From Elgaria multicarinata webbii (Eukaryota; Chordata; Lepidosauria; Squamata; Anguidae): a stretch of DNA of 64,000 nt. Positions 10,330-21,815 of the stretch are shown piece by piece. Under the pieces are notes generated by a model. The model made no database searches. It saw only the letters and a list, made by a program, of their open reading frames with translations, and was not told the DNA's origin. The stretch lies in the NCBI RefSeq assembly GCF_023053635.1, contig NC_086171.1, positions 51,439,538 to 51,503,537 on the forward strand, given 5' to 3'. The position numbers were made by a program, and so were the translations under genes. Positions within the stretch are counted from its first letter, which is position 1, and each line of letters starts with the position of its first letter.

Positions 10330-10440
10330 CCAACTTGCTGTCATCTAGTTGTTTTAGACTACAACTCCCAGAATTCCTGACCATTGACCACACTGGTTGG
10401 GGCTGAAGGGAGGCAACATGTTGGGGTGGGCTGTCCTAGG
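10330..10440 (+). repeat. Palindromic interspersed repeat (CTTCCAGATG family)
   Basis: Diverged copy with GACTACAACTCCCAGAATTC and GGTTGGGGCTGAAGGG. Confidence 0.55.
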
Positions 10441-10497
10441 AAGTGCCAGAGGGGATGAGTTACTAGCAAAATAGGAGGATATAAGCAAAACATTGGC

Positions 10498-10585
10498 TAA
10501 CAGTGCAGTCCTATGTACTCAGAAGGAAGTTCCAATGAGTTTAATGGGACTTATTCCCAGGTAAGTGTATATAGAATTGTAGCCT
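10498..10585 (+). repeat. Short AATCCTATAC family repeat
   Basis: CAGTCCTATGTACTCAGAAG, then TTTAATGGGACTTATTCCC and GTGTATATAGAATTG. Directly abuts the MITE that follows. Confidence 0.55.
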
Positions 10586-10780
10586 GAGGCCTATATAAAA
10601 GGCAGGAGCCATGCCAAGCAGGATATAGCACTATGAAAGTGGTATATGGTATGTGTCAATGGGCCCCAACAGTTGTCAGTGCACTTCAATATCGCTGTAA
10701 AGCAGTAGCGTGGCTCCTGCCTTTTGCATACTGCTTTCACAGTGCATTAGTGCAATATCCTGCTTGGTGTAGATGAGGCC
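10586..10780. mobile_element. Harbinger-like MITE, family 2 (long form)
   Basis: Contains AGGCAGGAGCC…GGGCCCCAACAGTTGTCAG…GCAGTAGCGTGGCTCCTGCC and ends CTGCTTGGTGTAGATGAGGCC, followed by TTA (10781-10783). Same core as 1656-1778, 32333-32671 and 54195-54437. The left terminus is incomplete. Confidence 0.6.
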
Positions 10781-11527
10781 TTAGTTAAACAGAGACTATT
10801 GAGTAAAATACAAACCACCCGAGGACTCTCAGCAGCATTCTCAGAGGGCTTGGCGTTATGGAAGCTGGCTTGAAAAGTATTAAAAATCCCCAGGACCACT
10901 TCTAGCTATCTAAATCAGATTTTTTTCCTGAGTAGCACTGTCTCAAAATAGTTGCTACTTCTGCAAGGGCCTAGGCAATTTTATTGTATTAAAGCACATC
11001 TGCACGATGAAAACAAGCATTTGCATATTTGCATAAATAATTTTTAATAGCATAATGTCTTTCTGGCTTGCAGAAATCGAGGGTCTTCTTCTTCTTTTTT
11101 TACATATTAATATAGCCTATAGATGTCTACTCAGAAGTAAGTCCCAATGAATTCAATGGAACTTACTCCCAGATAAGAGGCTACAGGTTGGCAGTTGAAA
11201 ATACCTCTCCAAAACAGAATGAAGCTGCTACCCTGCTACCCTTCTGGGACATCACCACATTTTGTGGAAATGTTATAATACAATAATAATTATAATTATT
11301 AAAAGAAAAAACATCATTAGGTAGTAATTCCATGACAGAATAATACAAAAGAGAAAATGTTGAGGGATTGGTAGAATTAATCAACAGTAGCAATACCACC
11401 TATTAGTATCCTAGTTAAATGCATACTGGTAATTACATAATGATTAAATAAAGAGAGGTACATTTGAAATTCTTTGTTCTATTATGCAGCATCATAAAAG
11501 TGACTGGAATTAAGATAATCAATGGAA

Positions 11528-11577
<50 letters not shown>

Positions 11578-12459
11578 TGACAGAACAGATCATGCTGTTA
11601 AAGGAAACAGAACCAAACGCTGTAAAATGTTTTAATACAACATAGGACCATAAAGTATCCCTTAGGCATTCTAGATATTATTCTAGACATTACATTATTA
11701 AGTAAACAAATATAACAGTAGGAACTTTCGCAATCACCATCCTAACACAATGTTGAATGGGTTTGAAATGTTAAGGAAAACCAGAAAGGCTAAAATAGCC
11801 GCAAGCACAATAAAGAATGGAAAATTTCAAATCACCATAGTTCTCTTTGGCAAAATGTAACACAGAAGTATACAGTTATACAATTTCTAGGCATTTTAGA
11901 TGGCAAATAGTCACAGAACACAAAAGAGTCCATTCCTGCTTTAGCATACAAAGGTAACTGGAACTGAACTGCTAGTAACAATCACCACGAAGCAATTACA
12001 TCCAATAACTCCTAGGAAGCAAACTGCAAAACAAACAACCCCAGAAGTGAACACATAATTTTAGAAAAGGGAACAATAAAAGGATGGTATGTAGTCCCCA
12101 ATTACCAGTTACAAAGCAGCTATTAGGAGCAGTTGCCCACACACAAACTGTGCAGACTAGTTAAAAACACCAAAATAGAGGCTTGGGGAGAATGAATGGC
12201 CTACATTTGTTTATCTAATTTTTAAGTATAAAATCCATTCTATTTTGGAGGGCTTTGCAACATTATGGGGAACCCCCCCCAAAAAAATGTTGAGTCTTTT
12301 TACAAAGGATTTGTACTGGTATGTCCAATTGGCATTAGAAAGAATAATAGGGACAATTCAAAACTTAAAACGGGTTCACTCTATTAAACTGCAAAAAATA
12401 TACATGCACCTCTCCAGGAATGATCAAAATATGATGCATTCTAGGAAAATGGGTACACT
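10781..12459. other. Unassigned AT-rich DNA
   Basis: Contains a short AATCCTATAC-type repeat at 11115-11190 (CTACTCAGAAGTAAGTCCC) and an AT microsatellite at 11530-11574. Otherwise nothing recognised. Confidence 0.4.
11530..11574. repeat. (AT)n microsatellite
   Basis: About 22 uninterrupted AT units. Confidence 0.95.
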
Positions 12460-12512
12460 TATAGTACAACCTATACATGTCTACTCAGAAGAAAATCCCA
12501 CTGAGTTCCATG
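12460..12512 (+). repeat. Short AATCCTATAC repeat, left part, split by the copia element
   Basis: ACCTATACATGTCTACTCAG…CCCACTGAGTTCCATG stops at the copia boundary. The expected remainder (TTATTCCTGCGTAAGC…GAGGATTGCAGCC) resumes at 16198-16230. Confidence 0.7.
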
Positions 12513-12927
12513 GGTTAAGTATATGAAAAGAAATACTTGCTTAGTCATTAAAATTGTGTGTGTATGGCTATCTCAGGGTTAAACAGAGAAAGTCTATCTG
12601 TGGGCAATTACCTTGAGATAGAGGCTGTTCTGGGAACCTTGCCAAGATTCTAAGTTAGCCTCATCACAGCTGTATGTAATGTAGATAAGAATTGTGTAGA
12701 TCTGTATATAGTTTCTCACTTGTGTAAAATGGAACTGATCACTGCTCTATGATCACTGCTCTCTGTGTATGCCTCAGTGTGCTGATCTGAACTGATCTGA
12801 ATTGAACTGCACAGAAGCCTGAAGGAAATAAACCAGCTCTGCTGTGTAAGACCTGCGTGATGTGTGTTTGTTTCTGAGCACAAACAGAGTTCCAGAGAGA
12901 GAAAAGTTCTGGCACAATAACCCAACA
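12513..12927 (+). repeat. Copia 5' LTR
   Basis: 415 bp, ending CAATAACCCAACA. It is the same as the 3' LTR by eye along its length. A TATATA-like box and an AATAAA (near 12828) lie within it, as expected for a promoter/polyadenylation-bearing LTR. Confidence 0.9.
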
Positions 12928-12929
12928 AA

Positions 12930-12944
12930 GGTTATGGGCCCAGC
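12930..12944 (+). promoter_or_regulatory. Copia primer-binding site (initiator tRNA-Met half)
   Basis: GGTTATGGGCCCAGC is complementary to the anticodon stem-loop of eukaryotic initiator tRNA-Met. This is the half-tRNA priming mode known for Drosophila copia, whose site has the same GGTTATGGGCCCAG core. It lies two bases after the 5' LTR. Confidence 0.85.
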
Positions 12945-13054
12945 CCAGTCCAGTCCAGGAAGCCTACGCCAGCCTAATCCAGGCAGAAGAACCAGAACTT
13001 GATGGGAACGGTGCAGTATCAGAACCAGGAGTCTGCTAAAACAGAAAACTGTTG

Positions 13055-15730
13055 ATGAAGGAAGACATCAAGCTAAAGCCAGTGCTGCAAAGTGAGGAAA
13101 AATCTCAGTCGGCTGACTCTGAGGAGGACTCTGAGCAGGAGGACGGTGAGATACAAATTCCTAAAGCAGAGGAAATGGCAGGAGCTAATATGTCTGGTTT
13201 GCATCAATTGTTAGAAAAGCTGAATGACTCTAACTATGCATTATGGTCTTACAAAATGCAAATGTATCTGATTCAGGCTGAACTGTGGTATGTAGTCACA
13301 GAGGATCCACCAGATAGAGCAGATCCACAGAATGCTAAATGGTTTAAGGATGATGCAAAAGCAATGGCAGTTATTGCATTAGCTGTGGAAGACTCTCAAA
13401 TTTCCTTCATTCAGTTTTTGAATACATCAAAAGAGTGCTGGAATGCGCTACAAGCTGTATATCAAAGAGAAACAGCGGGCAGTAAAGTAATTCTAACCCG
13501 GAAGCTGTATGGAATGAAGCTGAAACCAGGGGAGTCTATGTCAAACCATTTGAAAAGCATGAGAGAAATCTTCAATCAACTCAGGGCACGAGGGATGGAG
13601 TTTACAACTATACACCAAGTCTATGTGATTTTGTCAAGTCTTGATTCATCGTATGACGCGGTTGTCACCATGATGGAAAGTCAAGAGGAGAAAAATTTAA
13701 CCCTCGAGTATGTAGCTGGAAAACTACTGGAAACCTATGAAAGAAGACAAGCTTCAAAACAACAGAGCCTTAAACATCCTGTGGCTGAATTTCAACAAAG
13801 CCATAAAACTTTTGACGTGGTGGCTGCATTAAAGGCAAGGAAATGCTTTAACTGTGGTTCCACAGGACACTTAAGGCGGGATTGCAACAACAAGAAGAAA
13901 AAGCTGTTGACAGCAAAGTGGAGAGAAGAAAACAACATGAATGAAGCTGAATCAACAAAGAAGTGTCTTCTAGCAAGAGACAAAGAGACAATGAATCCTT
14001 GGTTTTTGGACTCTGGGGCTTCAATAAGTATGGCAAAAGACAAACTTTCATTTGTAACCTTGGAAACTTCTACTTCAGAGCAAAAGTGTGTTACCCTTGC
14101 AAATGGAACAAAAATCCAGATTTGTGGTGTGGGTAATGTATATTTTGATTGTCTGGGAGTTGAACTACAAAGTGTTTTATATGTACCAGAATTAGAAACA
14201 AACCTTCTAAGTGTGTTTCAGTTAACAGAAATGGGGTATGAGGTTTGTTTTACTGAAGAAAATTGTACTATAAAACAGGGAAACAAGGTGTGTGTGCAGG
14301 GAATAATGAAAGAATCTTTGTATGTGATTAATACTTGTACAAAAAATGAAGTTGTAGCTAGCAAAGTCACAACAAAAACAATAGCCAATTGCAAACCACA
14401 CCAAGAGTGCATCCATTTAACTCATAAAAGGTTTGGTCATGCTAACTATAAAACAATTTCTAAGATTCCAGAATTGTGTGAAGGGGTGAAAATCAAACCA
14501 TGTTCTAACTATGTAGAATGTAATGTATGCAGTGAAACCAAGTGTCATAAGTCAAACATTCCAAAACATAGTGAGAGAACAACAAAAAGAATTTTTGAAT
14601 TAATACATGCAGATCTTGCAGGTCCTTTTGAGACAAGTCAAGGAGGAAACAGATTTTTCTTGTCTATTGTTGATGATTACAGTAGATTTGGATTTGTGTA
14701 TGTGTTAAAACAGAAGAGTGAAACTTTTGGAAAGTTTAAAGCCTTTGTTAAGTGGAGTAAAAATAGATTTAAAGAACCTATAGCTAATCTAAGAACGGAC
14801 CGGGGAGGTGAATTTCTTAGCAACCAATTTAAAAAATTCCTCAGTGATGAGGGTATACAACATGACCTTACTGCTCCATATTCACCATTTCAAAATGGAG
14901 TTGCAGAAAGGAAAAACAGAACCTTGCAGAACATGTTAAGAGCTCTATTGAAAGAGTCAGGATTGTCTAATCTGTTTTGGGCAGAAGCTTTGTCCACCTC
15001 AAATTATTTGTTAAACAGGCTTTACCACTCTGTACATGAAAAAACCCCATATGAAATGTTTTACAAAAGAAAACCTAGAGTGTCACATATAAGGGTTTTT
15101 GGAAGTAAATGTTTTGCTCATGTTCAGAAAGAAAACAGACCAGGAAAGCTAGCTCAAAGAGGTTTGGAATGTAAACTGTTGGGATATGATACACAAACAA
15201 AAGGCTATCGTTTGTGGTCTCCATATCACAAAAGTGTAATTGTGAGCAGAGATGTAGTTTTTCATGAACAAATGCAGGAAACAAAACAGTATGTAAGTTT
15301 GCCTGTAGAACAGAAAGCTGTAGAAACAGAAGAAATTCCTGAACAATCTCAGCAAGAGAGGGAGGGGGAAGAAACTGTGGAGGAGGAAACTATGCCTGTA
15401 ACTATGCCAAGACGATCAGAAAGGGAACGCAAAGCTCCAATTCGTTATTCAGATGAATACCAAAGCAAACAGGTTTCTCATAGAGCTTTACTAATAGCCT
15501 ATGAACCTACTTCATTTGAGGAAATTCAGGAAATGGAACCTACAGAAGCTCAGGGCTGGCATGAAGCAATGTCAGAGGAAATCAGAGCAATGGAAAAAAA
15601 TGAAACGTGGGAGCTAGTACCTTTACCTGAAGGCTGTAAAGCCATTACCTGTAAATGGGTATTCAAAGTAAAACAAAATGAGAAAGGACAGGTGGAACGT
15701 TCAATGGTAAAACACAAAGAGATGCTTTAA
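13055..15730 (+). pseudogene. Copia gag-pol-like coding region (fossil)
   Basis: Open reading frame of about 891 residues. In order: a Ty1/copia-type gag domain (NYALWSYKMQMYL near the start), a CCHC zinc knuckle (CFNCGSTGHLRRDC, about 263), an aspartic protease (DSGAS, about 319), a pre-integrase HHCC zinc region (about 450-495), and an integrase core with the DDE set at about D519, D581 and E617 (HADLAGPF, RTDRGGEF, NGVAERKNRT), followed by the start of a copia-type reverse-transcriptase domain. The product would be incomplete. It is a mobile-element gene, not a host gene. Confidence 0.9.
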
Positions 15731-15782
15731 AGCTAGGTCTCAGATTGTAACACAATTTAAACAACATGCGCAAGAGGAGGAC

Positions 15783-16197
15783 TGTTAAGTATATGAAAAG
15801 AAATACTTGCTTAGTCATTAAAATTGTGTGTGTATGGCTATCTCAGGGTTAAACAGAGAAAGTCTATCTGTGGGCAATTACCTTGAGATAGAGGCTGTTC
15901 TGGGAACCTTGCCAAGATTCTAAGTTAGCCTCATCACAGCTGTATGTAATGTAGATAAGAATTGTGTAGATCTGTATATAGTTTCTCACTTGTGTAAAAT
16001 GGAACTGATCACTGCTCTATGATCACTGCTCTCTGTGTATGCCTCAGTGTGCTGATCTGAACTGATCTGAATTGAACTGCACAGAAGCCTGAAGGAAATA
16101 AACCAGCTCTGCTGTGTAAGACCTGCGTGATGTGTGTTTGTTTCTGAGCACAAACAGAGTTCCAGAGAGAGAAAAGTTCTGGCACAATAACCCAACA
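15783..16197 (+). repeat. Copia 3' LTR
   Basis: 415 bp starting TGTTAAGTATATG and ending CCCAACA, directly after a purine-rich tract (GCAAGAGGAGGAC). It is the partner of 12513-12927. Confidence 0.92.
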
Positions 16198-16629
16198 TTA
16201 TTCCTGCGTAAGCAAGAGGATTGCAGCCTTAAAACCACTGCCAAGATTGGATAACATTCAACTTCTGAGTTCTTATGAACTTAAATACAAAACTGCAGCA
16301 TTGGCGTACAAATTATCATATCTGATAATAACCTCTTTACAAGGGACTGGAAAGAAGCTAAGGTTGTTTTAGATCACACATCTGTAAAACAGATCTGAAA
16401 GTTGTTTACACTGATTCTGAACGCCAGTCATTTTTCACCATGGACAAAGAATGCCAGAATGCCTTAGGACTACTACACACACTGCTTTTTGTTTTCATTT
16501 GAGAACCACTTCCAATTCTGAGTATAACATCATTTATTAATAGCACCCACAACATATATAACTTGCTAACCAAGAATGATACATATAAGGGGAAACCTGA
16601 CCTTATGTATACCTCTTTGTATTTTCAGT
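16198..16629. other. Right part of split short repeat, then unassigned DNA
   Basis: 16198-16230 completes the repeat interrupted by the copia element. The rest has no recognised feature. Confidence 0.5.
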
Positions 16630-16830
16630 AGTAATAGTAGTTACGTGCCTTCAAGTCAACTTCGACTTATTGCGACCCTATGAATCAGCGACCTATAATT
16701 GCATCTGTTGTAAACCACCCTGTTCAGATCTTGTAACTTCATGTCCATATCTTCCTTTATAGAGTCAATCCATCTCTTGTTTGGTCTTCGTCTTTTCCTT
16801 CTACCTTGTTTTTCCTAGCATTACTGTGAG
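16630..16830 (-). mobile_element. RTE/BovB-type LINE fragment (3' coding end)
   Basis: The minus strand translates as KRRRPNKRWIDSIKED, then LQDLNRVVYNR, then SLIHRVAISRS. This matches the conserved C-terminus of RTE/BovB ORFs (GRPxxRWxDxI…L…DR..WR..VHxVxxSR). The plus strand shows CCTTCAAGTC and CTTATTGCGACCCTATGAATC. Short, 5'-truncated. Confidence 0.7.
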
Positions 16831-17398
16831 CCTGTTAGCAAAGGTGGAAGTGACTCCCTTAGCATCTTTTCAGTACTGTACTGCACCCACTTTTCCAGAT
16901 ATGAAACAGTGACTCTGCTGTTATGTTTACGGTTGCTTATTTCAATATGAAAATCTAGAGCCACATAATGGCTGTGAGGCTCCATTTATCACTTTAACAA
17001 CGTGAAGAAATTAGATACTGAACAGAATTAAGACGTTGCTCTTGCAATGTAGTTTATTGTGTAACTGAACTGAATCCAGAAACCATACGATGCTGTGCAT
17101 GGTAATAAACATAACATTCATGTACATAAGCATCAAATATTGATGGAAGAATGTGAAAAAAAATATGATATTCACTTTCAGTAGCTTTTGCTGTGGTGCA
17201 AGCTCACAGTACTCAGAAGAGCAGGGGGTGAACATTCACTGAAGCGGAGGGGGAGGGCTCTATGGCAGGCATTCTGTACCCCCCAGGGGTTCCCAAGCTT
17301 TTTTTTTGGACCTGTAGACACATTTGGAAATTTGAGAAACTGCTGTGAGCACTACTACAAAATGGTTCCCATGGAAGATGTGGCTCTTTTATTGACTA
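16831..17398. other. Unassigned DNA with a 51-bp duplicated block
   Basis: Contains copy 1 (17095-17145) of a 51-bp block repeated exactly at 18443-18493. Otherwise nothing recognised. Confidence 0.45.
17095..17145. repeat. 51-bp duplicated block, copy 1
   Basis: Starts GTGCATGGTAATAAACATAA and ends CATCAAATATTGATG. Identical to 18443-18493 in direct orientation, 1.35 kb apart. Similarity continues weakly about 8 bp upstream (GATGC). Confidence 0.85.
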
Positions 17399-17610
17399 TA
17401 GTTTCCTGTTTCATCTAAAACAGGAAACTAGATTTACCAGGTTTGGAACAAGCCAGAATACTATGGCAATTTCAAACCATGGCTATTGGCTTAGTACTTT
17501 GGCTTGTTCCACAGCCATTAATCATAGTTTCCTATTCTGACAAAGCGTGGAACTGGACTTAACGGAAGACTTTCTGGCTTGTTCACTTTCTTCTGCAAAC
17601 AGAAAACCAA
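17399..17610. repeat. Inverted-repeat-rich segment (possible MITE)
   Basis: A perfect 13-bp hairpin (17399-17411 / 17418-17430, TAGTTTCCTGTTT) opens the segment. TTTGGAACAAGCCAG and TGGCTTGTTCCACAG are inverted further in, and ATAGTTTCCTATTCTG recurs. Symmetry suggests an old MITE. No coding signal. Confidence 0.45.
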
Positions 17611-18442
17611 AGGGGCTGTGAGCTCAAGGCTCGTTCATGTATCAGCTTATTAAACCTGTATCATTGTGATCAAAATGACAGAACTAACCAGTGAGTTTTC
17701 AAGAGAGCAGCAGTAAGTGAATCCTGTGTACTGGGGAATGGGAGTTACTCTCTTCACTGTTGCCATCATTTAGCATCACTCTCTGGGGATAAAAGTACTT
17801 TAACTACCCTGCTACTGCATTAACTGCATTTATTTAGTTTTTACTCCAGCTATTATTTCATTGTAATCCAGTGAGAAGATCCAGGGGGTGTTGAAATTGC
17901 TGGTGGCTCAATCCCACAGATCACCTTTAGTTGTTCTGGCATAAATTATACTTTGTGCTACAGAAATGAAAGAAGCATCTTGGAGAGTATCATATACATA
18001 TGTGCACTACTTGCCTGGAATTTCCCTTAGTACATAGGAATAAGGCCATACATCTTGGCTCCAGGAAGACTAATAAATGATTAATACTTGTCCTTCCTCA
18101 CCCCAAATAGAGTAATACAGCTGACCTGTAGATGAGAAGAGAGGGAAGTGTGCCAGCAATGAAGTTTCCCATTGTACCTATGCCTCTATGATGCTCTTTT
18201 AAGACTCAGCACAGTAGCTCAAAGGATCATGGTATATTACTCATCTCACTGGCTCACAGGGATTGCATGGGCCATATCGAAGAATCTGATCCAGGATTCA
18301 ACCTAAGGTTTTTAAGACTGTTATTGTTACGTGTGTGTAACATATATAGCATACTATATTGAGAGAAACAAAAATCTAAGATCAATTTTTGCACACGACT
18401 TCTGCTTCAAATTATATTCATGAAAATTAGGAACATGATGCA
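17611..18442. other. Unassigned DNA
   Basis: No feature recognised. Confidence 0.4.
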
Positions 18443-18493
18443 GTGCATGGTAATAAACATAACATTCATGTACATAAGCATCAAATATTGATG
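18443..18493. repeat. 51-bp duplicated block, copy 2
   Basis: Exact copy of 17095-17145. Followed closely by GGGCATGCTGGGAGTTGTAG (18510-18530), a piece of the CTTCCAGATG palindromic repeat. Confidence 0.85.
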
Positions 18494-19194
18494 AAAAATG
18501 TTCGCTGGGGCATGCTGGGAGTTGTAGGACTTTGTTCTGTCTAAACATGCATAGAATTGTGTCCTAAGCTAACTTACTGGTTGTGAGATGCACTTTCACA
18601 ATGAAAGGCTTTTATAATTTTATTAGTATTAATCAGGGCACAGGTCATAATGCTACTGCAGCGATAGCTCATTAAAAGTAGAGTACACAACTCTGCCTGT
18701 TTGTTTGATTAAAACAAAGAGCGTGTTTTTCTCCACAGATAATTTTAGAGTCAAACTATCCTCCATGAACTGCTAAATTCAGAACATGGTGGGATTCCAT
18801 AGGGAAAGAATAGAGAAAGAAGGTAAGGAGAAAACAGAAAATCCCCATTCAGTGCACTGAATTAGTAATTTGATACTGTAGTTCCTGGCATATTAATTAA
18901 CCAGGTAATTATTTGGCATTTTTTTTACTTGACATTACATATTCCACACACTGATGGAAGGCAAATGATGTGCATGGCAATACAATCACATTTAAACTTT
19001 GGCAAGTTTAACATGTTCCACTGTCCTGCTTTCCAGGATGTTGGGACGTTAATATTTATCAAATAAAAACAGGCAATTGGAGAAATTAGCATCTTTGGCA
19101 GAGAGATTATCATAAGACCCAAATATTGTAAATCTGCAAATAAGAGCAAAGCTGTGGCCTTTAGCGTAGTAATGTTAGCATGGACTGAATGGTT
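18494..19194. other. Unassigned DNA
   Basis: AT-rich. No feature recognised beyond a short repeat scrap at 18505-18530. Confidence 0.4.
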
Positions 19195-19380
19195 GCATTA
19201 GGGTTGTTGGGTGGCTTGTTAATCACCCCAATCACCCACTTCTCTGGGTTCAGACATCATGACATGTGGCACCCAGCAAGGGTAATTATGTAAATCGGAG
19301 GCATGTGACCAGCACATTCAGGTTGTTCACAAGCCACAGGGGCTTATTAACCACCCTGTGATTGTGCAAATCAGGTCAAG
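19195..19380. mobile_element. Possible MITE remnant
   Basis: GGTGGCTTGTTAATCACC near the left is inverted as GGTTGTTCACAAGCCAC near the right, and a second inverted pair surrounds TTAACCACCCTG. Ends uncertain. Confidence 0.35.
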
Positions 19381-20719
19381 GAATTAAGTTTTTGCTTGTC
19401 ATGCTTCATCTCACAAAAGAGAAGTGATGTCCTAAAATGAATACACACTGTTTTGAAGTCTCTTCAAAATTATACTTAAGTCTGTATTTTCATCAGGAAA
19501 CAGTAAACTTAGGTTTCTACTTGTTGATGAAGGTAATTTCACAAATATTAGTAATCTCATTCAATTTTTGAGGACAGTCACTTTTTGGATTAAAGTGAGT
19601 TTAAATAATGCCTAATGGCAAGAAAACCATCAAATCCACCCATCTACCACCTTGTCCAGCCACCACATTAAAAGCAAACATGCTGTGTATTTTCAAAACA
19701 AAAAAACAAACTTGGCATGCAGAACCCAACATGGGTTACAGGCAAGCACAGGCAATGATATTATTGTTTCGCTAGACTTCTAATCAATTTCTGGAACATG
19801 TTCTAGTTTGGAAAGGTATCATGACTTTCTTCAAGGAGAGCAGATATTAAAATATATCAAACAATTTCCCTGTCAAGGAAAGGACAATATTTTTAATGTT
19901 CTGATCAACTCACTGAAATTAGCTTAGGGTGTAATCCTATGTGAAAAAATCCTCCAACTCCCAGGAGTTGGAGGAATTTTTCCTGTCAAACCATGCATGG
20001 GATTGCACCGTAGATCAATAATTCTAATAAGAAAAGGAAGAAATAACTATACTCCGAATACTGCAGAAAATATTTTTTAAAAAAACACATTTTCCTCCAT
20101 GGTTTCATTATTTTCAGAAATGTTACATCTCTAGTCTTTCTATAAAAGTTTTATTATATAGTTTTTAGAAAACATTTTGGGGGGAGTAAAGGCTGGGTAG
20201 AAACATATGAACACCCTACCGTAAATCTTTCATTCAATATTCTAAAAGAAAATATTTTATAATCAAAAGCTGCTCATGTTTTTCCATTTGTTTGGGAAAA
20301 ACAAAACAAAATGGAACAAAATGGGGGGGAAATGGTTCCCTCCCACAAAATAAAAATCCAGGTTTTGGGGGGGGGTCTTCATATTTCTAATCAAAACACT
20401 GGATTTGAAACACATGAGGATGAAAATGAGGTTTCTGCAAGCAATGGAAACTTTACAGTAGTGGAATAACAATGGTGGATACAATGTTGTAGTCTGAATC
20501 TAATTTAAGAAAGCCGACAACCGGTATCACCTTTTTAAAAAAAATGCAAGATATCCTAATCATGGACCTCTAACATCACATTTATTTGTCCCTTGCATAT
20601 GCATGTGTGTAAGTAACTCTTTATGTACCTGATTAAGTAAAAAACACATATAAACGGTGCTGGTCGTGATTGGTTTATTAGAACTGAAGTTTCTACTGAT
20701 CTGAGGCTATGCCATAGGC
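19381..20719. other. Unassigned DNA with one hairpin
   Basis: A hairpin at 19944-19983 (AATCCTCCAACTCC / GGAGTTGGAGGAATT, 2-nt loop) sits within flanks GTAATCCTATG…GGGATTGCACC that resemble the short AATCCTATAC repeat. Nothing else recognised. Confidence 0.45.
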
Positions 20720-21372
20720 AGCAAAAAATCTTGTTTCAGGATTGTTGGACTCCACAACACCTCTGTCTAATTTGCATAATTGCTGGAGATGTAACACACC
20801 TTATTTTATACATTGCTCCGAACTTCTGAAATTCTAAATATTGTAAATAAGTAATTTAAATAAATAAATAATGTGTCTTTTATTCATATGGTTTTGGCAA
20901 TGCCCAATAGTTGCCTCCTGTTGGGAGGAGGTCATAATGAGGATAAACTTTTTATTGAAACAGTCTTTAATATAGAACAATGCGCATGTCCTCCTACACT
21001 ACCTACCGTTTTATTGGAAGTTAACGCATGATCAGTGCAAAAGGATTTTCCGAGCCCTTCTGACAGCTAAAAGATTGATATTACTGTGTTGGAAGGACAA
21101 ATGTTCACCTTCCATAATGCAATGGACTGAGGACTTAACAATGCTATCAGCATTTGAACGGGTGGTATATAAGTGCCACTTGTGAATGGATAAACACATG
21201 GATATCTGTTCTGCTTTTCTTGAAACCTATGCATAACTCCCCCCCCCCACTTTTGTAAGAATGGCGTATTTGATGAAAAAAATGACATTCCTATGCATGT
21301 CATTTTTGTTCTTTTTTTTATCTCACGATTTGTTTCCTGTTCTGTTCAATTCACAATAAAGAAAAAAGAAGG
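20720..21372 (+). mobile_element. L1-clade LINE, 3' end, copy 1 (decayed)
   Basis: The 3' end of an L1 ORF2 and its UTR, closely related to 22765-23361: GTTTCAGGATTGTTGGACTCC, TTTTGGCAATGCCCAATAG, GTTGGGAGGAGGTCATAATG, ending ATTCACAATAAAG. The reading frame has several breaks and an inserted AT-rich stretch (about 20800-20870), so it is older than copy 2. The 5' boundary is uncertain. Confidence 0.7.
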
Positions 21373-21429
21373 AAAAAATCAGCAGAATCAAGTGATAAGA
21401 GTTGAGATTGCTAGGATTCTCTGAACATC
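21373..21429. other. Spacer
   Basis: Nothing recognised. Confidence 0.4.
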
Positions 21430-21815
21430 AACTCACCACTCTCTTGTGCCCAATTCTTGTTTGTGTTTGCGATTGCTGCGCAGTCTGCGCGAACAGGAAA
21501 GCTGGGTGAATTGAGCAACAACTGAATGGGAGAATTGTGCAAATCTTCCCAAATTTGCACAAATCTCTCCACATTTGCACACATTTCTTAATTTGTGCCA
21601 ATTTCCTCCATACACTAAAGCAGGGTTGGGTCAGTCTGAGGAAATTGACACAAATGAAGAAAATTGTGCGCACTGAACCAGAATCAAGAACGAGACGAAC
21701 ATGAGTACATGTTCGACAATTGCACTTGCACTTTTGTTTGGCGCTTAGAACAGGCATGCTCACATGTTATGCGAGCAGCAATGAAATTTTCATACATCTC
21801 TAATCCCTGCAAATA
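21430..21815 (-). repeat. Repeat rich in AATTTGCACAAAT (family shared with 51104-51506)
   Basis: Repeated AAATTTGCACA-type words, GGAAATTGACACAAATGAAG and the terminus CATACATCTCTAATCCC. The copy at 51104 is inverted and carries TAGGGATGTATGGG and CCCATCCCTAAT ends. This suggests a DNA transposon with TAGGGATG-like TIRs. Confidence 0.5.

Larger units (their letters stand above)
12513..16197 (+). mobile_element. Ty1/copia LTR retrotransposon (young, broken)
   Basis: Fossil element of about 3.7 kb. Parts in order: 5' LTR (12513-12927), primer-binding site (12930-12944), one long coding region (13055-15730) with gag-like, zinc-knuckle, protease and integrase parts, a purine tract (about 15770-15782), and 3' LTR (15783-16197). 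The LTRs look identical apart from the outermost base, so the insertion is very recent. It is broken, with about one break, and is shorter than a complete copia. The domain order protease-integrase ahead of reverse transcriptase is diagnostic of Ty1/copia. It sits in a short dispersed repeat (12460-12512 / 16198-16230). No matching 5-bp flanks are seen. Confidence 0.92.

Noticed and set aside
13055-15730. Long plus-strand frame as a domesticated host gene
   Set aside because: It lies between paired LTRs with a primer site and purine tract, so it is simply part of a young copia element.
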